Both the position numbers and the translations under genes were made by a program. From contig CAJXJM010000037.1 in NCBI GenBank assembly GCA_913054205.1, positions 1 to 12,338 on the forward strand: DNA of 12,338 nucleotides. The letters are read 5' to 3'. This stretch comes from an uncultured Rhodospirillaceae bacterium. Lineage in GTDB: Bacteria; Pseudomonadota; Alphaproteobacteria; Rhodospirillales; UBA2165. Positions 7,013 to 12,338 of this stretch are shown one piece after another (position 1 is the first letter of the stretch; each line of letters begins with the position of its first letter). The notes below the pieces were generated by a model, which saw only the letters and a program-made list of their open reading frames with translations, was not told where the DNA came from and did not search any database.

Positions 7013-7357
7013 ATGGCGAACAGAACTGACAAAAGCAAATTTAAGATGCCACCAAAGATGAAACTGGCTTTGAGCGCTGTCATTTTGGTTGGCCTTTTGG
7101 CGAGCTGTAGCGGCAGGTCAGAAAATTGGCAGCACTCTTCCAAACCCAAAGATCAATGGTCTTCAGATATAGCGGTCTGCAAACAGCGGGCGAGTACTTT
7201 GATCGGCCGCCAATTAGATATTGAGAACGATTCCAGTTTTCGAAACCGGGACGAGCTTCAAGTTCAATTTGCAGCCCATGACGCGCGCAAAAAACGCTAT
7301 TCATTTTTTACCAGCTGCCTATCTGGAAAAGGCTATCGAAAAGTATCGGCGAGGTAG
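7013..7357 (+). CDS. Small lipoprotein of unknown function
   Basis: This is a predicted lipoprotein of 114 residues from the ATG at 7013. A basic N-terminal stretch (ANRTDKSKFK) leads into a hydrophobic signal segment, MKLALSAVILVGLL, ending in the lipobox LASC. The cysteine would be lipidated and the mature protein (about 80 residues) anchored to a membrane facing the periplasm. The mature part has two further cysteines, in the contexts IAVCKQRA and SCLSGKGYRK. This spacing, with a closing C(L/M)xxKGY, recurs in small lipoproteins of Alphaproteobacteria and may form a disulfide; that is recollection rather than a named family. Starts at 7046 or 7058 would give more conventional signal peptide lengths. 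A GGGAA lies 8 bases before the 7013 start. It is divergent from the ligase gene. Confidence 0.65.
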   Translation: MANRTDKSKFKMPPKMKLALSAVILVGLLASCSGRSENWQHSSKPKDQWSSDIAVCKQRASTLIGRQLDIENDSSFRNRDELQVQFAAHDARKKRYSFFTSCLSGKGYRKVSAR

Positions 7358-7453
7358 CACTCAAGAGGCAAAATTAGCGAGTCGCTCGACCCCTCACTTG
7401 GCTCGTGATATTCTAACGCCAATGAAAAACCGAATTACTTAAAGATTGTTGTC

Positions 7454-9520
7454 ATGGATAAGCCGACACTCGGTGCGCTGGAACAGGCCCTATTTGATCA
7501 TAATATCGATCATTCCATCGACGAAGTTAGGGACATCATCAATGGTGTTGCCGCTTCGCCAGAGCCGAATGGTGCCATGGGCGCGCCCGATGTCTGGCAC
7601 AGGCTTATTGGCAGCTCGGTCCAGCCAGAATTAGCCGGTCTATTGTCGTCAGAACTGGCTCTCGCCCGTAAAACCGATGATGGTTTAACCAAGTCCGGGA
7701 CAGGTCCGTGGCCATCGGCCAATCGCCTTGCTGATTTACGGAAAGAGATGAAAGCCCAGAGTATCGATGGCTTTATTATCCCGTTAGCGGATGAACACCA
7801 AGGTGAGTATGTCCCAAAAAATGCGCAACGATTGACTTGGTTGACCGGATTTACCGGCTCCGCCGGTTTGGCTGTTGTTCTGGCTTCAAAGGCTGCAATC
7901 TTTGTTGATGGCCGCTACACCCTACAAGCAGGCGAACAGGTCGATAGTGATCACTTCGAAATCAATCACCTCGTCGATACGCCGGCAGATAATTGGATTG
8001 CGGACAATTTAAACGCTGGCGAAGAGCTGGGATTTGATCCCTGGCTGCACACTGCCGATGGCGTCGGCAGATTGCGGCGCGTGTGTGAGAAAGCAGGCGG
8101 CAAATTAACGCCGGTAAGCACTAATCCGGTTGACGCTGTATGGGCGAGCCAGCCGCCGCCGTCATTAACGCCTGCCCACCTTCTCGATAGCAGTTTTACC
8201 GGCAGCAAATCTGCCGATAAGCGCCAGGAAATTTCTGAGATACTGAAAAGCGAAAATGTAGATGCCTTTGTTCTAACCGCACCAGACTCGATTGCCTGGC
8301 TCTCCAATATGCGCGGCGGTGATGTGCCCTATACGCCATTCTCACTGGCTTTTGGTATCATCCACGCGGATTCCAGCCTGGATATCTATAGCGACCTCCG
8401 CAAATTCACGGACAGTGTCATTGAAACGCTAGGCGATGACGTCACGCTTCATCCGCGGGCAGAATTTTTGTCGGCCTTGCAGCACCTCGGCAGCAAAAAA
8501 CTCAAAGTTGGCATCGACCTTATGTCAGCAGCTGAAATCATTTCCCAGAAGATCAAAGAGTCCGGTGGCATCATTCAACGCCTCACCGATCCCTGCCAGC
8601 TCCCAAAAGCCCGAAAAAATGAGGTTGAGTTGAATGGCATGCGCCAAGCACATCTTCGGGACGGCGTCGCGTTAACCCGGTTCTTGGCCTGGTTGGATAA
8701 AAACGCTCCCAAAGGCGAGCTGAGCGAAATGTCCGCCGCCGAGCAATTGGAAAAATTCCGCCGCGAAGGAGAACATATTCAAGGACTGAGCTTCCCGACT
8801 ATTTCAGGATCGGGTCCAAATGGCGCTATTGTCCATTATCGCGTCACCCAACAAAGCAATCGAAAACTCGATCAAAACTCCCTCTATTTGGTGGATTCCG
8901 GTGCTCAATATCTGGATGGCACGACCGATGTGACCCGAACGATCGCGATAGGCACTCCAAGTGCCGAAATGAAAGACCGGTTTACCCGCGTTTTGAAAGG
9001 TCATATTGCATTGGCCCGCGCGGTATTTCCTGAGGGAACCAGTGGCTCACAGCTCGATATTTTAGCCCGCTCATCATTGTGGCAGGCTGGCATCGATTAC
9101 GATCACGGTACGGGTCATGGCGTCGGTAGCTTTTTGGGCGTGCATGAGGGACCTCACAGAATATCTAAAATGCCGAGCCGTGTCGCCTTAGAACCTGGAA
9201 TGGTTGTTTCCAACGAACCTGGATATTACAAATCCGGCGAATTCGGTATTCGCATCGAGAATCTTGTCGCCGTCGTCGAAGCATCAGCCCCGGATAATGC
9301 GGAACGTCCCCTCTATTGTTTTGAAACGTTGACTCTCGCGCCGATCGACCTGACATTGATCGATAATAATCTTCTAAATCAAGGAGAATTGGACTGGATC
9401 GATGGCTATCATGAGAAAGTTCGAAAGGCGCTTTCGCCGATGTTGGATGAAGAAACCAAAAAATGGCTTATCGAGACAACAAAATATGGGAACTCAGATA
9501 AACCCAAATTTCCCAATTAA
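7454..9520 (+). CDS. pepP: Xaa-Pro aminopeptidase (aminopeptidase P, M24B) with N-terminal extension
   Basis: This two-metal peptidase is predicted to remove an N-terminal residue preceding proline. The 688-residue protein has the three-part layout of the larger cytosolic aminopeptidase P (XPNPEP1-like). Two creatinase-type domains occupy roughly 91-230 and 240-400, the M24 catalytic domain about 400-620, and a C-terminal helical M24_C region ends it. The metal ligands are all present: D481 (VDSG), D492 (TTDVTRT), H555 (GTGHGVGS), E588 (SNEPGYY) and E602 (RIEN). H564 in VHEGPH is the usual additional active-site histidine. Typical bacterial relatives begin near residue 91 (RLADLRKEM), so residues 1-88 are an extra segment without a known motif. 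The ATG at 7454 is the first start in the frame, with a poor ribosome site. The upstream lipoprotein gene ends 96 bases away. Confidence 0.93.
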   Translation: MDKPTLGALEQALFDHNIDHSIDEVRDIINGVAASPEPNGAMGAPDVWHRLIGSSVQPELAGLLSSELALARKTDDGLTKSGTGPWPSANRLADLRKEMKAQSIDGFIIPLADEHQGEYVPKNAQRLTWLTGFTGSAGLAVVLASKAAIFVDGRYTLQAGEQVDSDHFEINHLVDTPADNWIADNLNAGEELGFDPWLHTADGVGRLRRVCEKAGGKLTPVSTNPVDAVWASQPPPSLTPAHLLDSSFTGSKSADKRQEISEILKSENVDAFVLTAPDSIAWLSNMRGGDVPYTPFSLAFGIIHADSSLDIYSDLRKFTDSVIETLGDDVTLHPRAEFLSALQHLGSKKLKVGIDLMSAAEIISQKIKESGGIIQRLTDPCQLPKARKNEVELNGMRQAHLRDGVALTRFLAWLDKNAPKGELSEMSAAEQLEKFRREGEHIQGLSFPTISGSGPNGAIVHYRVTQQSNRKLDQNSLYLVDSGAQYLDGTTDVTRTIAIGTPSAEMKDRFTRVLKGHIALARAVFPEGTSGSQLDILARSSLWQAGIDYDHGTGHGVGSFLGVHEGPHRISKMPSRVALEPGMVVSNEPGYYKSGEFGIRIENLVAVVEASAPDNAERPLYCFETLTLAPIDLTLIDNNLLNQGELDWIDGYHEKVRKALSPMLDEETKKWLIETTKYGNSDKPKFPN

Positions 9521-9605
9521 TTTGTGAGATATTGCCTTTCTTGTTGAATTTCCATATATAAATAGCCACATTTCAAGTATCAATGAACAATAAATACCAA
9601 TTTTC

Positions 9606-9637
9606 ATCGATGGCTGTGGAGGAGCTAAGCCATTGAT
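9606..9637 (+). promoter_or_regulatory. Leader hairpin with GGAGGA loop upstream of cheZ
   Basis: The arms ATCGATGGCT (9606-9615) and AGCCATTGAT (9628-9637) pair over ten positions, nine Watson-Crick and one G-U. They enclose a 12-base loop, GTGGAGGAGCTA, that displays two GGA motifs. In RNA this resembles the hairpins bound by CsrA/RsmA proteins. It ends 54 bases before the cheZ ATG. Reading through it gives an 8-codon open frame (9610-9636), whose coding status is doubtful. It would lie in the cheZ transcript only if that transcript starts upstream of 9606. Confidence 0.35.
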
Positions 9638-9651
9638 AGTCGTGGAATATT

Positions 9652-9657
9652 TATAAT
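9652..9657 (+). promoter_or_regulatory. Consensus -10 element (TATAAT) upstream of cheZ
   Basis: A perfect TATAAT lies 34 bases before the cheZ ATG. No good -35 stands at the usual 16-18 base spacing; the nearest, TTGATA (9633-9638), is only 13 bases away. The region is very AT-rich, so a fortuitous match is likely enough to keep confidence low. If used, transcription would start near 9664, after the leader hairpin. Confidence 0.25.
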
Positions 9658-9691
9658 TTAATATAAAAAATATTGTTATCGAGGAACATTT

Positions 9692-10486
9692 ATGGCTGGC
9701 ACCCCAACCAAAAAGCTGTTTAGCGCCGAAATTAAGATGATGAAGGAAAAGGGCCAAGAACTGCCTCAGCACGTCTTTGAGCGGCCCGATGCAGAAGCTA
9801 TTCCACAGCAAACCGTTAATGGTGTCAGTAATGCGCAGTTATTGTCTGCTATCTTAGATCTACAAATCATCATGCGGAAAAATGCTCAAGCCGCCGCGGA
9901 AACGCCTCAACCCGCCGAAGCTCCCAAAGATCTATCTGAACAAGAACAACCGGAACAGGATTCCGAAGCCGCCTCAGCTATGAAAAATGAACTTCGTGCG
10001 CTGTCGCGCTCTATCCAGGAAACCAAAGCAGAAATTCGCTCCATGCAAGGCGGTACTCAAGGCGGCGATCAGGTCCTTAAAGCCAGCACTGAATTGGATG
10101 CTGTGGTACAGGCGACCGAAGATGCGACAAATGTCATCTTGGAATCAACTGAAAAAATTGACGAATTGGCTGAAAAACTTCAACTCAGTACTGAGACCGC
10201 AGAAGATCGCCAAGCCGCAGATGAAATTATGGAATTGACGTTAAAAATGGTCGAAGCCTGTAATTTTCAGGACCTCACCGGCCAACGCATTACCAAAGTT
10301 GTTAACGCCCTCAAATATGTTGAAGATCGTATCAATGCGATGATCGAGATATGGGGCGAAGACGATATTGCCGAAATTGAAGCCTCAGTCGCTGACGAAA
10401 CCGATGAAGACAAAAATCTTCTCAACGGCCCGGCGCTTTCGGGTGAAGGCATCGGTCAGGACGATATCGACGCACTTTTTGACTAA
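9692..10486 (+). CDS. cheZ: Chemotaxis protein phosphatase CheZ
   Basis: CheZ dephosphorylates the response regulator CheY-P and so resets the flagellar motor signal. The 264-residue protein has the diagnostic active-site helix: NFQDLTGQRI at 191-200, with D194 and Q198 corresponding to Asp143 and Gln147 of E. coli CheZ, the Gln being the catalytic residue. Heptad-like helices before and after (about 95-120, 130-190, 198-222) would form the long dimeric four-helix bundle. Residues 66-95 are a linker rich in Pro, Glu and Gln. The C-terminal GQDDIDALFD (255-264) is the expected CheY-docking peptide after a flexible acidic tail. GAGG at 9681-9684 is a good ribosome site, 7 bases before the ATG. 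No cheY, cheA or flagellar gene lies in the window, so it is a detached chemotaxis gene. Confidence 0.92.
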   Translation: MAGTPTKKLFSAEIKMMKEKGQELPQHVFERPDAEAIPQQTVNGVSNAQLLSAILDLQIIMRKNAQAAAETPQPAEAPKDLSEQEQPEQDSEAASAMKNELRALSRSIQETKAEIRSMQGGTQGGDQVLKASTELDAVVQATEDATNVILESTEKIDELAEKLQLSTETAEDRQAADEIMELTLKMVEACNFQDLTGQRITKVVNALKYVEDRINAMIEIWGEDDIAEIEASVADETDEDKNLLNGPALSGEGIGQDDIDALFD

Positions 10487-10592
10487 ATGACGCTGGATTT
10501 CCCCAAAAAAGCCTAGGGTAAACCACTAAAACCATCTCTCCTACATCAAAAATTTCATTGAAAATCGCCTCATCAATCCAAATATTGAGTTG

Positions 10593-10615
10593 TGCCAATC
10601 ACACATGGTTTGGCA
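10593..10615. promoter_or_regulatory. Inverted repeat TGCCAA-N11-TTGGCA
   Basis: Six-base perfect arms are separated by 11 bases, about two helical turns from arm start to arm end. They lie about 40 bases upstream of the unknown 402-residue gene and downstream of cheZ. It could be an operator, for example of LysR type. There is no U-tract, so it is not a terminator. Confidence 0.3.
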
Positions 10616-10656
10616 AATGCGACCTTGGATGAACAGATGAACAAGAGGCGAGCGTA

Positions 10657-11865
10657 ATGCCCAAAGACAACTCAGAGGAAATTGCCTTTCCTCAAATAGT
10701 CAACTTGGACACCGAAATGCGAAAAATCGTGTTGGCCGATGCCAAATTCCTATTGGCGCGCCTGAAGCAAAAAGGTTTAATTGACGCAAAAGTAGAATAT
10801 CGCGACATCATATTTACGCCTAAATTGATGCAAAATTTTCTCGAAGTGCTTCGGGAAAATCTTGATATCGGCAAAGTTTTATTTGTCAACGAATGCGGCA
10901 AACGTATTTTTGATATGGAAACACCCCTCGTGTGTGGTGCTACGCTCGGTGAATTAGAACGCATGCTGGTATACACCTGCGCCAGTAAAATATTCGTAAC
11001 ATCGCAAAAACCCAAAAAAGAGAAAGTTAAAAAGAAAAAGAAAAAAAGATTTGGTCTCTTCAGCAATAAAAAAGCCGAAGAAGATGATGATGACAGCGGG
11101 CAGGATGTCATAAACGAAGGTGCCGATAAACTAGCTGAGCTTAAACCTTTTTTGATTTATGCGTGGCAACTCCCTTTGGTTGATGCCTACAACAAAATGC
11201 AGCGTGAACACTACCAGGCGCTCGGCGAGACTTTGTTGTATCTAGATACCCCCAAGAAGGTAGTCGTTGTTTCCGGTTTAAATCCAGGCGAAATAGCCTC
11301 CGTTAGAAAACTTACGGATGAGCGTTTTGAAACAATCCTGAGAGTGAAGCCACAAGCCATTGCCGGCATGGCACAAATCAAATCGAAGGCCAAATTTGAT
11401 TTTATATTTAAAACCGCCAAAAAACGCGTTTTTGATTTTTTTGCGCGTGACCAGCAATATATAGCCGAAATACTTGGCGTCCACGAAAATTTTGTCTGGG
11501 CTCTCGACGAAAGTGTTGCGGATATGTCGATGGAAAGCCTGCCCGTACTCATTAGGCTCAAAATGCCGTTCTTAAAACTTTTTATGGAAGTATTCCGCGA
11601 AGAGTTTACCGATTTCTCAAAAATCATACTACGCGAGCCTCAATTTGCACCAACCTATCTCAAACCTGTTGTTGAAGAATTTTACAATCTTTTGTCGGGA
11701 GATACTCTCGATGAAGATAAGGAAGATTCGGTCGGCGCTATTGTCGCGTTAAAATGGCGCGGTCAAAAAGATGACATTCTGTCCTGGTATAAAAATCTCA
11801 AGCAGGTCCAGAAAGAAGAAGCAGAAGAAGCCGCAAAATTAGTGAAACTCACCAAAAAGGCCTAA
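10657..11865 (+). CDS. Hypothetical soluble protein with charged central linker
   Basis: I do not recognise this 402-residue protein. It has no signal peptide and no membrane segment, so it is probably cytoplasmic. Residues 1-115 form a mixed helical/strand segment. A strongly charged linker follows: lysine-rich at 118-130, then RFGLFSNKK, then acidic EEDDDD (141-146). Residues 155-350 look mainly helical and carry many aromatic residues, such as FLIYAWQLPLVDAY (165-178). Another acidic stretch (350-357) precedes SVGAIVALKWRGQKDDILSWYKNLKQ and a Lys/Glu-rich helical tail. AAGAGG at 10643-10648 is a good ribosome site, 8 bases before the ATG. Codon use looks like that of its neighbours, so it is a genuine gene. 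It follows cheZ after 170 bases and precedes argH, so a link to chemotaxis is possible but unproven. Confidence 0.85.
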   Translation: MPKDNSEEIAFPQIVNLDTEMRKIVLADAKFLLARLKQKGLIDAKVEYRDIIFTPKLMQNFLEVLRENLDIGKVLFVNECGKRIFDMETPLVCGATLGELERMLVYTCASKIFVTSQKPKKEKVKKKKKKRFGLFSNKKAEEDDDDSGQDVINEGADKLAELKPFLIYAWQLPLVDAYNKMQREHYQALGETLLYLDTPKKVVVVSGLNPGEIASVRKLTDERFETILRVKPQAIAGMAQIKSKAKFDFIFKTAKKRVFDFFARDQQYIAEILGVHENFVWALDESVADMSMESLPVLIRLKMPFLKLFMEVFREEFTDFSKIILREPQFAPTYLKPVVEEFYNLLSGDTLDEDKEDSVGAIVALKWRGQKDDILSWYKNLKQVQKEEAEEAAKLVKLTKKA

Positions 11866-11920
11866 TTTTCTCAATTTCCTCCGTTTACACTCCAAATTCT
11901 GTATAAATTCCATAGCATTA

Positions 11921-11949
11921 CCGCTGATTGCCTCTTGATTGCTGAGCGG
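11921..11949. repeat. Direct repeats TGATTGC inside a CCGCT/AGCGG dyad, argH leader
   Basis: TGATTGC occurs at 11925-11931 and 11936-11942, 11 bases apart from start to start (one helical turn). CCGCT (11921-11925) and AGCGG (11945-11949) flank them. The element lies 67 bases upstream of the argH ATG. It could bind a regulator, but it is short and could be chance. Confidence 0.22.
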
Positions 11950-12015
11950 ATATGACCAGAATAGCGCGTTCTTTAACGGGAATAGCGATTTCCAACAGAT
12001 ATATGTGTTTGAGCG

Positions 12016-12338
12016 ATGAGTAAAACGAGCAAAAAAGATACAGTCTCCAGCGCCATTTGGGGTGGCCGGTTCGACGGTGGGCCGTCTGAAATCATGGAAC
12101 GCATCAACGCGTCCATTGATTTCGATAAGCGGATGTATGCCCAAGACATTACTGCGTCCAAAGCCCATGCAACAATGCTGGTTCAGCAAAACATAATTTC
12201 GGCCGAAGATGGCGACCGGATAAATGATGGGCTCGGCCAAATTTTAAGCGAAATTGAAGATGGGTCATTTGAGTTTAAAACCGAACTTGAAGATATTCAT
12301 ATGAATGTCGAATTCCGGCTCACCGAAATAATTGGCGA
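12016..12338 (+). CDS. argH: Argininosuccinate lyase, 3'-truncated
   Basis: ArgH splits argininosuccinate into arginine and fumarate, the last step of arginine synthesis. Only the first 107 codons are in the window, and the frame is open at the right edge. Typical N-terminal sequence is visible: WGGRF (15-19), [10 protein letters not shown] (31-40), the [11 protein letters not shown] substrate-site segment (about 42-52), and EDIHMNVE around H95, which belongs to the fumarase/aspartase superfamily active site. Residue 101 is Phe (VEFRL), where Ala or Ser is common. The ATG at 12016 is chosen because the conserved WGGRF then starts at residue 15, normal for the family; the ribosome site is a weak GAG. 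The signature loop GSSxMPQKxNP lies beyond the window. Confidence 0.94.
   Translation, partial: MSKTSKKDTVSSAIWGGRFDGGPSEIMERINASIDFDKRMYAQDITASKAHATMLVQQNIISAEDGDRINDGLGQILSEIEDGSFEFKTELEDIHMNVEFRLTEIIG

Noticed and set aside
9505..9530. Terminator after the aminopeptidase gene
   Set aside because: CAAATT and AATTTG can pair around the stop codon, but the stem is only A-T rich and no T-run follows.
9612..9625. Sigma-54 promoter (GG-N10-GC) upstream of cheZ
   Set aside because: TGGC and a GC at the right spacing are present, but the -12 element reads GAGC instead of TTGC and the surrounding consensus is poor; the bases are better explained by the hairpin.
9494..9811. Minus-strand open frame of 105 codons covering the cheZ leader and start
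   Set aside because: It spans the ends of two well-supported genes and an AT-rich gap, has no recognisable motif, and lacks a ribosome site.
11029..11048. Programmed -1 frameshift site in the A-rich tract
   Set aside because: In the reading frame no heptamer of the form X XXY YYZ occurs (the codons are preceded by T or G rather than A), so ribosomal slippage of the dnaX type is not supported.
11839..12240. Minus-strand open frame of 133 codons opposite argH
   Set aside because: It is antisense to conserved ArgH sequence and resembles no known protein.

Overview
The window looks like ordinary chromosomal DNA of a moderate-GC alphaproteobacterium. Support for this comes from a DUF2125 protein (a family typical of Alphaproteobacteria), a CheZ of the long alphaproteobacterial kind, the hisC-tyrC gene pair, a promoter-region repeat half resembling alphaproteobacterial intergenic palindromes, and a large cytosolic-type aminopeptidase P. 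A marine Rhodospirillales, Sneathiellales or Kiloniellales-like organism would fit, but that is inference. I see no tRNA, rRNA, CRISPR array, transposase or phage gene, and no stretch over 300 bases lacks a gene.

Region 1 (1-3123), amino-acid synthesis. A 5'-truncated hisC-type aminotransferase is followed after one base by tyrC (arogenate/prephenate dehydrogenase). The pair is probably co-transcribed and may make tyrosine and/or histidine. A membrane-anchored DUF2125 protein faces it tail to tail.

Region 2 (3124-5065). A divergent promoter region separates DUF2125 from a two-gene plus-strand operon, an EamA/DMT exporter and a ChaC-like gamma-glutamylcyclotransferase. The second gene's end overlaps the end of a minus-strand MarR regulator by 4 bases.

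Region 3 (5066-7012). A minus-strand benzoate-CoA-ligase-family enzyme lies upstream of marR on the same strand. Two adjacent palindromes sit between them. This looks like an effector-sensing regulator paired with an aryl-CoA-forming enzyme, but no other aromatic-degradation gene is present in the window.

Region 4 (7013-9520). A small lipoprotein is followed by an M24B aminopeptidase P with an unusual N-terminal extension of about 90 residues.

Region 5 (9521-11865). cheZ, the CheY-P phosphatase of chemotaxis, is preceded by a leader with a 10-bp hairpin whose loop carries two GGA motifs. It is followed by a 402-residue soluble protein I do not recognise. That protein and the aminopeptidase extension are the best candidates for something undescribed.

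Region 6 (11866-12338). The start of argH (argininosuccinate lyase) runs off the right edge. No convincing Rho-independent terminator was found anywhere. Nothing here amounts to a demonstrable new system; the findings are individual leads.
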